Shown piece after piece: positions 1-9,021 of a DNA stretch of 11,416 nt. Positions within the stretch are counted from its first letter, which is position 1; each line of letters starts with the position of its first letter. The stretch comes from Proteobacteria bacterium UBA4656. Its GTDB lineage: Bacteria; Pseudomonadota; Gammaproteobacteria; Xanthomonadales; Ahniellaceae. A program made the translations under genes and the position numbers. Below the pieces are notes generated by a model. The model saw nothing but the letters and a program-made list of their open reading frames with translations. It ran no database searches and was not told where the DNA came from. The stretch is from NCBI GenBank assembly GCA_002405525.1, contig DHLY01000026.1:1-11416 (forward strand). Reading direction: 5' to 3'.

Positions 1-2
1 CC

Positions 3-311
3 CACTTGAATTTCAACAGACCCGAAAAGGTTTACGTCCAGGCCAAGCGCTGGCAGGGCAACGTGGGCAGGCAAGAGTTGCAGGCGTTCTATGGCGCGCT
101 CGCTGGGCAGAAGGCGAGGAAGGGCGTGTTCATCACAACATCCGACTACACCCAGCAAGCCAAGGACTTTGCCAAGTCGGTGGACGGCGTCGTGTTGATC
201 GACGGAGAACGCCTCGCAGGACTCATGATCGACCACGAGTTGGGAGTGTCTTCCCGTGTCGTGAAAGTGCCGAAGGTCGACAGCGACTACTTCGAGGAAG
301 AAGCTGGATAG
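3..311 (+). CDS. mrr: Mrr-type restriction endonuclease, C-terminal fragment (5' end outside window)
   Basis: This is the last ~102 codons of an Mrr-type type IV restriction enzyme, a family that cleaves DNA carrying foreign methylation. The frame is open to the left edge, so the gene is cut by the window rather than broken; the TTG at 6 is probably internal. The visible part is the end of the Mrr catalytic domain. VYVQAKRW holds the (E/Q)-x-K half of the PD-(D/E)xK nuclease site. It is followed by GALAGQKARKGVFITT, a segment shared by Mrr proteins, and by the family-like tail LIDGERLAGLMIDHELGVS...DYF. The N-terminal winged-helix DNA-binding part and the first catalytic acidic residue lie outside. 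Its base composition is less GC-rich than the genes downstream, which fits a horizontally acquired defence gene. No cognate methylase is visible. The family assignment is firm; the exact sequence specificity cannot be read. Confidence 0.88.
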   Translation, partial: HLNFNRPEKVYVQAKRWQGNVGRQELQAFYGALAGQKARKGVFITTSDYTQQAKDFAKSVDGVVLIDGERLAGLMIDHELGVSSRVVKVPKVDSDYFEEEAG

Positions 312-392
312 AAGCCTCCGTCCGGGGCAGCCCGAATGCCTCTCGTCGCCAGCGTGCTGCATGGCATGACTTGTCCCAGTCATGTCGCAAAG

Positions 393-416
393 CTCCTAGC
401 CCTTGCGGGGTAGGGG
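393..416. terminator. Imperfect stem-loop downstream of mrr
   Basis: The arms CTCCTAGCCC (393-402) and GGGGTAGGGG (407-416) pair over ten positions, with one mismatch and one G-T wobble, around a TTGC loop. It lies 82 bases after the mrr stop in a convergent gap. There is no clear run of T on either side, so Rho-independent activity is uncertain. Confidence 0.3.
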
Positions 417-621
417 ACAAGGATAGGGCCCCCGCCAGAGCGTCCCCGTCATCCAGCTGCGCACTCCCCTGCTCCGCGTTCGGTCAGCGCAATCATGCGC
501 CGACCCTCGGCCTTGCCGGGCTTCGAACGTCGGCCACTTTCTCCCACGCGTGGCTGGGGCGGTTCAATCCACCGCGCTCATCGCACCCTACGGAATCCGC
601 GGCCTCCTGCCGTCGGGGGCG

Positions 622-656
622 GGCGGGCCCGGGGGCAGGAAACCCCGGGCCCGGCC
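622..656 (-). terminator. GC-rich hairpin just after the katG stop
   Basis: CGGGCCCGGGG (624-634) and CCCCGGGCCCG (643-653) are perfect 11-base complements around an 8-base loop, with two more pairs (622-623 with 655-656) across a one-base bulge at 654. Read in the katG direction, the hairpin begins about five bases after the TGA. No T-tract follows, so it may act as a Rho-assisted terminator or an mRNA 3'-end stabiliser. Confidence 0.5.
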
Positions 657-660
657 TGCA

Positions 661-3898
<3,238 letters not shown>

Positions 3899-3938
3899 GA
3901 CGGAGACGATGCGCGGCCGCTGAGGCGGCGCCGCATCC

Positions 3939-3944
3939 TACACT
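3939..3944 (+). promoter_or_regulatory. Candidate -10 element for the cupin gene
   Basis: TACACT matches 4 of 6 consensus -10 bases and lies 31 bases before the cupin ATG, inside the short divergent gap. No convincing -35 is seen at the normal spacing. Confidence 0.3.
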
Positions 3945-3974
3945 CGACGCCCGCCCGCCGCCGTGGAGCCGCCG

Positions 3975-4346
3975 ATGCAGGCCGTGGTCCGCCGTTTCGA
4001 TCCCGCCGCCGAGTATTGGTTCCGCGAGGGCTGCTGGATCGCCGAATGGTCGAACGCCGACGACGACCCCGCGGTTTCGATCGCGCGCGCGCGGGTGGCA
4101 CCCGGCGCGGTCACCTGCTGGCATCGGCTGCTCGGCAGCACCGAGCGCTATGTGATCCTCTCCGGCCACGGGCGCGTCGAGGTCGGCGACCTGCCGCCGC
4201 AGGAAGTCGGGCCGGGCGACGTGGTGTTGATCCCGCCCGGGGTACGCCAGCGCATCGCCGCGGTCGGCCATGCGGAACTGGCATTCCTCGCCGCGTGCAC
4301 GCCGCGCTTCCGCCCCGAAACCTATGAAGACCTGGAGAGCCCGTGA
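3975..4346 (+). CDS. Single-domain cupin protein
   Basis: A 123-residue protein that is essentially one cupin beta-barrel. Cupin motif 1 corresponds to GAVTCWHRLLGSTERYVILS (44-63), with His50 and Glu57 but no HxH pair. Motif 2 corresponds to GDVVLIPPGVRQRI (81-94), where Gln92 stands at about the position of the usual histidine. The conserved ending CTPRFRPETYEDLE (108-121) is one I recognise from small proteobacterial cupin proteins. With two of the usual metal ligands apparently absent, it may bind a metal differently or act as a binding rather than catalytic protein. The ATG at 3975 is preferred over the GTG at 3963 because GGAG lies six bases before it. Its function is not known. It diverges from the methyltransferase and converges on the EamA permease gene. 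Confidence 0.82.
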   Translation: MQAVVRRFDPAAEYWFREGCWIAEWSNADDDPAVSIARARVAPGAVTCWHRLLGSTERYVILSGHGRVEVGDLPPQEVGPGDVVLIPPGVRQRIAAVGHAELAFLAACTPRFRPETYEDLESP

Positions 4347-4506
4347 ACAAGGCCCCGTGGCCGCTCCAGGGGTTGTGCGCCCGCCCCGTCGCCGAGGCGT
4401 ACGGAGGCAACGCGGGCACAGGAACCCGTTCAGAGCTCCCGTGGGACTTGTCCAGCAGCGCGCCGCCGTGAACGACCGTCGGCAGCGGTGCGGCTGCTCA
4501 GCGCCT

Positions 4507-4612
4507 GTGAGAAAACCCATATCCTTCGGGTTTTTCCCATGGCGAGCCATGCACTGGCGTGCACGACCCGCGCGCGGGCCATCCATGGCCTGCCTGAGAG
4601 GCTGTTTTTCAC
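4507..4612. repeat. Intergenic element of six adjacent inverted repeats
   Basis: In ~106 non-coding bases there are six consecutive palindromes: AAAACCC/GGGTTTT (4512-4534), CATGGC-GA-GCCATG (4538-4551), TGCAC-TGGC-GTGCA (4550-4563), CCCGCGCGCGGG (4567-4578), GGCCAT-CC-ATGGCC (4577-4590) and GCCT-GAG-AGGC (4592-4602). The outer ends GTGAGAAAAC (4507-4516) and GTTTTTCAC (4604-4612) are imperfect inverted copies of each other, which gives the element apparent boundaries. It reads like a dispersed REP/MITE-like intergenic repeat. The open frame through it on the minus strand has no ribosome binding site and looks spurious. Copy number cannot be judged from one window. Confidence 0.5.
4512..4535. 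terminator. Probable two-way terminator between the cupin and EamA genes
   Basis: AAAACCC (4512-4518) pairs with GGGTTTT (4528-4534) around a 9-base loop. Five T's end the plus-strand arm at 4535, and the minus-strand arm likewise ends in GGGTTTT. The flanking genes converge, so both would use it. The stem has only three G-C pairs, so it would be weak. It is also the first unit of the palindrome cluster. Confidence 0.45.
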
Positions 4613-4618
4613 GGTCTA

Positions 4619-5554
4619 TCAGCGCGGCGCGCTCGGCGGCTCGGACCCGATGTCCGGATCGGTGACTGCGCGGCGGGCCAGTTGTGCCTCGCGGCGCGCG
4701 ATGTAGAAATTGCTGGCGAAGATGATCGCCGAGCCGACCATCAGAGCGGTGCCGACCTGTTCGTCGAACACCAGCCCGGCGAGAATGGCGACCACCGGCA
4801 GCTGTACGAAGCCGATCGGCGCGATCACCGAGGCGTCGGCCAGCCGGTTGGCGCGCGTCCACAGCATGTGGCCTGCTGTTCCGAGGAATCCCGCGAGCGC
4901 CACCCACAGCCATGCCCAGGGCGAGGGCCAGACCCAGAACGGCAGCGCGGGTACCAGCGACAGTGGGACCCAGATCAAGGTGGTGTAGAGCACGATCGCG
5001 TCCGGTGGCTCGGTGCGCGACAGGAACTTGATGCTGATCGCCACCACGCCACTGGTCAGCGCCGACAGCAGCGCGACCAGGGTGGCGAGACTGAAGTCGC
5101 CGGTGCCCGGCTGGACTACGATCAGCACGCCGACGAAGCCGACCACTACCGCCGTCCAGCGCCGCGCGCGCACCACCTCGCCAAGCACCAGCACCGCGCC
5201 GATGGTGATGAACAGCGGAGTCGCGTAGGAGATCGCCACCGCCTGCGCCAACGGCAGGTGCACCAGGGCCCAGAATCCCGACAGCATGGACACGATGCCG
5301 ATCGTGCAGCGCATGAAGTACAGCGGCAGCTTGTCGGTGCGCAGGATCGAGAATCCGTGCCGGTACAGGATGGGCAGCGCGGCGACCAGCCCGAACAGAT
5401 TGCGGAAGAACGCGATTTCGAAGGGGTGGAGTTCCGCCGAGGCAAGGCGGATCGGCACCGCCATGGCGCCGAACAGGAGGGCGCTGGTCAGCATGTAGAG
5501 CGCGCCGCGCGTCAGGCGCGCGGCGGGATCATGTCCGGCGGTGCTGGCCGCCAC
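4619..5554 (-). CDS. EamA/DMT-superfamily permease
   Basis: An inner-membrane protein of 311 residues in the drug/metabolite transporter superfamily, which generally exports or exchanges small metabolites; the substrate is unknown. Two EamA repeats are visible, about residues 17-148 and 157-285, each with about five hydrophobic helices. The first repeat ends in the characteristic LGEVVRARRWTAVVVGF (124-140), then a helix ending VQPG. FFRNLFGL (49-56) is a typical loop 2/helix 2 segment. The C-terminal tail after residue 287 is polar and short. The assigned start is a GTG (5554) with only a weak GGGCGAG-like site; the ATG at residue 21 would cut into helix 1. It follows efpL by 24 bases and may be cotranscribed with it. 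Confidence 0.9.
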   Translation of the reverse strand: MAASTAGHDPAARLTRGALYMLTSALLFGAMAVPIRLASAELHPFEIAFFRNLFGLVAALPILYRHGFSILRTDKLPLYFMRCTIGIVSMLSGFWALVHLPLAQAVAISYATPLFITIGAVLVLGEVVRARRWTAVVVGFVGVLIVVQPGTGDFSLATLVALLSALTSGVVAISIKFLSRTEPPDAIVLYTTLIWVPLSLVPALPFWVWPSPWAWLWVALAGFLGTAGHMLWTRANRLADASVIAPIGFVQLPVVAILAGLVFDEQVGTALMVGSAIIFASNFYIARREAQLARRAVTDPDIGSEPPSAPR

Positions 5555-5578
5555 CGGCTCGCCCGGCGCAGCGCTGGG

Positions 5579-6142
5579 TCAGGCGCGACCGGCGAATTCG
5601 CCGGTCTCGGTGCTGACCCGGATCCGCTCGCCGTTGAGCACGTACTCCGGCACCTGGATCTCGATCCCGGTCTCCAGCCGGGCCGGCTTCGGGCGCTTGG
5701 TGGCCGTTGCGCCCTTGAGTTCCGGCGCGGTCTCGATCACGGTGAGCGTCACCTGGGGCGGCAGCTGGAGGCTGATGGGCACGTCGTCCTTGAGCATGAC
5801 TTGGCATTCCTGCATGCCCTCGGTGACATAGCCCGCGAGGTCGCCGACGACTTCAGGTCCCAGCAGGTATTGGGTGAAGTCCTCGGCGTCCATGAACACC
5901 AGGTTGTCGCCATCGCGGTAGGAAAAGGTGGCGCTGCGCCGGATCAGGTCGACTTCGGGTAGGTCGTCTTCGGCACGCAGGCTCAGGTCGAGCTTGGCGC
6001 CGCCCGGCACGCTGTAGAGCTGCAATCGATAGGTGGTGTTGCCGCCGCGGCCGGTCGGCGCGCTGCGCTCGACCGCGTGCACCTGCCAGGTGCTGCCGTT
6101 GTGTTCGACGACGTTGCCGCGTTTGATGTCGTAGGCTTTCAT
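5579..6142 (-). CDS. efpL: Elongation factor P-like protein EfpL (YeiP)
   Basis: A 187-residue paralogue of elongation factor P, which binds stalled ribosomes between the P and E sites to help peptide-bond formation at difficult motifs such as polyproline. The three-domain layout is complete: a KOW-like N-terminal domain (1-65), an OB domain (about 68-128, with [17 protein letters not shown]), and the C-terminal OB domain with [13 protein letters not shown] and [15 protein letters not shown]. The loop that reaches the peptidyl-tRNA reads SAPTGRGGN, with Arg32 at the place of the arginine in E. coli YeiP (SPTARGA) rather than the modified lysine of EF-P; this supports EfpL over EF-P. The ATG at 6142 starts the normal MKAYDIKRG sequence, with AAGG a few bases upstream. 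The frame stays open 44 codons further, but through repeat-rich DNA. Confidence 0.9.
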   Translation of the reverse strand: MKAYDIKRGNVVEHNGSTWQVHAVERSAPTGRGGNTTYRLQLYSVPGGAKLDLSLRAEDDLPEVDLIRRSATFSYRDGDNLVFMDAEDFTQYLLGPEVVGDLAGYVTEGMQECQVMLKDDVPISLQLPPQVTLTVIETAPELKGATATKRPKPARLETGIEIQVPEYVLNGERIRVSTETGEFAGRA

Positions 6143-6192
6143 GGGGCCTTGGGGGTGCAGTGTGTTGTGGGTCTTGTGCTTCGATGCGGTTA

Positions 6193-6317
6193 AGGGCCCA
6201 GGGTACAGGGCCGAGGGCCCAGGGTTCTTCGCAGATTGCCGGTGTTTCGCTGGCACAGGTGGACCCGAGCGCAAGAAGATCCGTGGCAGGCTTGCATCGG
6301 AGTCCTGGGCCCTCGGC
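6193..6317. repeat. GGGCCCAGGG repeats and 14-base inverted repeat upstream of efpL
   Basis: AGGGCCCAGGGT occurs twice as a direct repeat (6193-6204 and 6214-6225, 21 bases apart). GCCGAGGGCCCAGG (6210-6223) and CCTGGGCCCTCGGC (6304-6317) are perfect inverted copies, 80 bases apart. They fill most of the gap between the SDR stop and the efpL start. The SDR-proximal arm lies just after that gene's stop. I associate similar GGGCCCAGGG strings with intergenic regions of Lysobacterales genomes, from memory. Confidence 0.6.
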
Positions 6318-6325
6318 GCGTCGGT

Positions 6326-7093
6326 CTACTTGGGCTGCAAGCGCACCGCCCCATCCACGCGGATCACCCCGCCATTGAGGTACCGGTTGGTGAGCACGAA
6401 GGCGACCGTGGCGGCGAACTCCTCGGGCCGGCCGAGGCGCGACGGATAGGGCACCTGCGCGCACAGCGAGTCGTAGACCGCCTGCGGCATGCCGTCGACC
6501 ATCGGCGTGTGGAACACGCCCGGTGCGATGGTCATCACGCGAACGCCGATGCGCGCGAACTCGCGCGCCATCGGCAGCGTCATGGCCACCACGCCGCCCT
6601 TGGAGGCGGCGTACGCCGCCTGCCCGACCTGACCCTCGAAGGCGGCGATCGATGCGGTGTTGACGATCACCCCGCGTTCCCCGTCCTCGCCCGGGGCGTT
6701 GTGCTGCATGCTGGCGACGGCGAGGCGGGCAACGTTGAAGGACCCGACCAGGTTCACCCGTACGGTCGCCTCGAACTGCGACAGCGGCATCGGGCCGTCC
6801 TTGGCCAGTACCCGCCCGGCGCCGAGGATGCCGGCGCAATTGACCGCGACGTTGAGGCCGCCGAGGTGGCCGCGCGCGTGGACCAGCGCGGACTGGACGC
6901 TCGACTCCGAAGCCACGTCGCACGCCCAGAACGCCGCGTTCGCGCCGAGGCCCGCAGCGGCCGCAGCGCCCCGGTCGCCATCGAGGTCGAGCAGGGCGAC
7001 GCGTGCGCCGCCTTCGACCAGATGCTTGGCCACCGCGAGGCCGAGTCCGCTGGCACCACCGGTGACGATGGCCTTGACCTGATCGAGTTCCAT
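6326..7093 (-). CDS. SDR oxidoreductase, type-2 3-hydroxyacyl-CoA dehydrogenase-like
   Basis: A 255-residue short-chain dehydrogenase/reductase, the standard length of the classical group. The cofactor site is TGGASGLG (11-18), with Asp36 at the end of strand 2 (ALLDLD) favouring NAD(H). NCAG (85-88) follows strand 4. The catalytic tetrad is Asn114, Ser148, Tyr161 and Lys165 (YAASK). The segments ILGAGRVLAKDGPMPLSQF, FEGQVGQAAYAASKGG and PGVFHTPMVDGMP resemble the HSD17B10/FadB2x group, which oxidises 3-hydroxyacyl-CoA, including 2-methyl-branched substrates in isoleucine and fatty-acid breakdown. The subfamily is likely, the natural substrate inferred. No other fatty-acid gene is nearby. The ATG at 7093 is in a divergent gap with the exported-protein gene; efpL is 183 bases downstream. 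Confidence 0.88.
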   Translation of the reverse strand: MELDQVKAIVTGGASGLGLAVAKHLVEGGARVALLDLDGDRGAAAAAGLGANAAFWACDVASESSVQSALVHARGHLGGLNVAVNCAGILGAGRVLAKDGPMPLSQFEATVRVNLVGSFNVARLAVASMQHNAPGEDGERGVIVNTASIAAFEGQVGQAAYAASKGGVVAMTLPMAREFARIGVRVMTIAPGVFHTPMVDGMPQAVYDSLCAQVPYPSRLGRPEEFAATVAFVLTNRYLNGGVIRVDGAVRLQPK

Positions 7094-7126
7094 GGCGATG
7101 CTGAGCGTGGGGGCCGAAGGCGCTCC

Positions 7127-7132
7127 AGTCTA
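7127..7132 (-). promoter_or_regulatory. Candidate -10 element for the SDR gene
   Basis: TAGACT, read on the minus strand, lies 33 bases before the SDR start. No clear -35 is seen. The position resembles the TACACT before the cupin gene and the TTATCCT before the aminotransferase gene. Confidence 0.25.
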
Positions 7133-7228
7133 GCCGAAGCGGGTCGGGCCCCGGCCTGCGACGATCCCGGCGCGCCGCGCGTCCTTTCGGCGAGGGCGCT
7201 CGATGCCCGTCGAGAAGGAGACCTACCC

Positions 7229-7771
7229 ATGCGTCACACCATCGTCCACGCCGGCATGGTCATGCTGCTCGTCGCAGCCGGCGCCGCCCACGCCGCCGGC
7301 TACGCCGTGGAGGATGCACGCGAGCATCTCTCCCGCGCAGGGTCGCGCAACACCGGCGCCGGGGCGGAACTGATCCTGGCGGAACGGCGCGTCAGCCCGC
7401 GGCTCGTCGACCGCCTGCGGCAGCGGCTGGCGGACGTCCCGGTTCCCGCAGGTGCCGCCGCGTCCGTGCGGGTCACGAGGGCCGAGGTGGTTCTGTTCAT
7501 CGAAGGCGCCTTCGCCGTGCCGGGCGTGGTCTCGAACTCGGCCTTTGTGCGTGACGCGGCGAACCGCCAGTGGCCGGACGAACTGACCGAGATCCGCGAG
7601 TCCGGTTCGACCGGGCGCCGCGAGTACCGGGTCACGATCGAGGCCGAAGTCGGCGGCCGCACGATCACCGCCCGAGGGACTGAAGGCTTCATCGGCCAGG
7701 AGAGCCGTTCGCGCCTCGACCGCGCGATCGGTGCCGCGCTCGACGACGCGGTGGCGCAGCTCGGCGGCTGA
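7229..7771 (+). CDS. Exported protein of unknown function
   Basis: I do not recognise this 180-residue protein. It begins with a clear Sec-type signal peptide: a short basic/polar start (MRHTIVH), the hydrophobic core MVMLLVAAGAA, and an AHA cleavage motif after about residue 22. There is no lipobox cysteine, so the mature part (about 158 residues) should be soluble in the periplasm or secreted. The mature part is mixed alpha/beta, with a strand-rich centre (SVRVTRAEVVLFIEGAFAVP; YRVTIEAEVGGRTITARG) and a final amphipathic helix (SRLDRAIGAALDDAVAQL). That last pattern recalls small lipoprotein-like envelope accessory proteins, but the likeness is weak. The ATG at 7229 is set by AAGGAG eight bases upstream. 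A strong hairpin after the gene separates it from the aminotransferase. Confidence 0.8.
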   Translation: MRHTIVHAGMVMLLVAAGAAHAAGYAVEDAREHLSRAGSRNTGAGAELILAERRVSPRLVDRLRQRLADVPVPAGAAASVRVTRAEVVLFIEGAFAVPGVVSNSAFVRDAANRQWPDELTEIRESGSTGRREYRVTIEAEVGGRTITARGTEGFIGQESRSRLDRAIGAALDDAVAQLGG

Positions 7772-7797
7772 GCGCGGCGGTAGCCGCACGCCTCCAT

Positions 7798-7824
7798 CGC
7801 GCCGCGACAATCCGTCGCGGCGCG
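7798..7824 (+). terminator. Perfect 11-base hairpin between the exported-protein and aminotransferase genes
   Basis: CGCGCCGCGAC (7798-7808) and GTCGCGGCGCG (7814-7824) are perfect complements around AATCC. This is very stable but is followed by AGTGTTATCC rather than a T-run. It begins 26 bases after the upstream stop, so it could end that transcript, or block or protect readthrough into the aminotransferase gene. Confidence 0.45.
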
Positions 7825-7828
7825 AGTG

Positions 7829-7835
7829 TTATCCT
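7829..7835 (+). promoter_or_regulatory. Candidate -10 element for the aminotransferase operon
   Basis: TTATCCT (TATCCT matches 4 of 6 -10 bases) lies directly after the strong hairpin and about 31 bases before the ATG at 7866. Any -35 would sit inside the right arm of the hairpin. Confidence 0.3.
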
Positions 7836-7865
7836 GCGCCGCCGTTCAAGGCCTGGGACCCGTCG

Positions 7866-9011
7866 ATGCAGATCACCTCCAAGCTGCCGCGCGTCGGCAC
7901 CACGATCTTCACCGTGATGTCGCAACTCGCGATGCAGCACAAGGCGGTGAACCTGGGCCAGGGCTTCCCTGATTTCGACGGGCCTGCGCTGCTGCGCGAA
8001 GCACTGGTGCGCGCGATGGCCGAGGGCCGGAATCAATACGCACCGATGACCGGCATTCCGAAGCTGCGCGAGCAGATCGCCGCCAAGGTCGAGCGTTGCT
8101 ACGGCCGCGAGGTCAACCCCGATACCGAGGTCACCGTGACCAGCGGCGCCACCGAGGCGCTGTTCTGCGCGATCGCCGCGCTGGTCCACGCGGGCGACGA
8201 AGTGGTGCTGCTGGACCCCTGTTACGACTCCTACGAGCCGGCGGTGGAACTGGCCGGCGCATGCGCGGTCCACGTGCCGCTCAGCCTGCCGCACTTCGCG
8301 ATCGACTGGGATCGCCTGCGGGCCGCGGTCACGCCGCGCACGCGGATGATCCTGATCAACTCACCGCACAACCCCAGCGGCGCGGTGCTCGAACGCGCCG
8401 ACCTCGACCGGCTGGCCGAACTGGTGCGCGGCACCGGCATCGTCGTGCTCAGTGACGAGGTCTACGAGCACATCCTGTTTGACGGGCGCTCGCACCAGAG
8501 CGTGCTGCGCCACGAGGAACTCGCCGCGCGCAGCATCGTGGTCAGCTCCTTCGGCAAGACCTACCACTGCACCGGCTGGAAGGTGGGCTACGCGATCGCG
8601 CCGCCGGCGCTCAGCGCCGAGTTCCGCAAGGTGCACCAGTACGTCACCTTCAGCACCTTCACCCCGGCGCAGTGGGCGCTGGCCGAAGTGCTGGAGAAGG
8701 ATCCGGGACACGACGTGACCTTGCCGGCGTTCTACCAGGCCAAGCGCGACCGCTTCGCGTCGCTGATCTCGGGCACGCGCTTCGAGCTCCTGCCGGTGGC
8801 CGGCGCCTACTTCCAGATCGTCGACTACTCGGCGATCAGCGACCGCGACGACCTGTCGTTCTGCGAGTGGCTGGTGCGCGAGCGCGGCGTGGCCGCGATC
8901 CCGGTCAGCGCCTTCTACGAGACGCCGCCGGAGATGAAGCTGGTGCGCTTCTGCTTCGCCAAGACCGACGCCACACTGGAAGCCGCCGCGCAGCGGTTGG
9001 CCGGGCTCTGA
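7866..9011 (+). CDS. ybdL: PLP-dependent methionine/glutamine aminotransferase (YbdL/MtnE-like)
   Basis: A fold-type I aminotransferase of 381 residues, close to E. coli YbdL. Enzymes of this group prefer methionine and aromatic amino acids or glutamine as amino donors, and can make methionine from 4-methylthio-2-oxobutanoate at the end of methionine salvage. The N-terminal substrate motif is NLGQGFPDFDGP (29-40). The cofactor site has Asn169 in SPHNPSG, Asp197 and Tyr200 in LSDEVYEH, and the Schiff-base Lys231 in SSFGKTYHCTGWKVGY. Arg361 in VRFCFAK should bind the substrate carboxylate. The ATG at 7866 gives the standard MQITSKLP start; the frame is open further upstream, but across the hairpin. 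The omega-amidase gene follows 10 bases later, so the two are almost certainly one operon. Confidence 0.92.
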   Translation: MQITSKLPRVGTTIFTVMSQLAMQHKAVNLGQGFPDFDGPALLREALVRAMAEGRNQYAPMTGIPKLREQIAAKVERCYGREVNPDTEVTVTSGATEALFCAIAALVHAGDEVVLLDPCYDSYEPAVELAGACAVHVPLSLPHFAIDWDRLRAAVTPRTRMILINSPHNPSGAVLERADLDRLAELVRGTGIVVLSDEVYEHILFDGRSHQSVLRHEELAARSIVVSSFGKTYHCTGWKVGYAIAPPALSAEFRKVHQYVTFSTFTPAQWALAEVLEKDPGHDVTLPAFYQAKRDRFASLISGTRFELLPVAGAYFQIVDYSAISDRDDLSFCEWLVRERGVAAIPVSAFYETPPEMKLVRFCFAKTDATLEAAAQRLAGL

Positions 9012-9021
9012 GGACCGATCG

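Larger units (their letters stand above)
312..660. other. Non-coding interval between mrr and katG
   Basis: No credible gene is seen in these 349 bases. The short open frames lack a ribosome binding site and a recognisable product. It holds an imperfect hairpin soon after mrr and a strong GC-rich hairpin after katG, both listed separately. The two flanking genes converge here, so the interval is expected to carry terminators rather than promoters. The middle part (about 420-600) shows no repeat, RNA gene or attachment site that I can support. Confidence 0.6.

Noticed and set aside
556..585. GCGGTTCAATCCACCGC, reminiscent of a tRNA T-arm, as a tRNA or attachment-site remnant
   Set aside because: The stem pairs only four bases around a 9-base loop, and no acceptor, D or anticodon arm is found.
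4430..4612. 60-codon minus-strand peptide through the palindrome cluster
   Set aside because: No ribosome binding site or domain; it consists of the translated repeats.
6143..6274. 44-codon N-terminal extension of EfpL
   Set aside because: It runs through GGGCCCAGGG repeats, while EfpL proteins begin at the [13 protein letters not shown] sequence.
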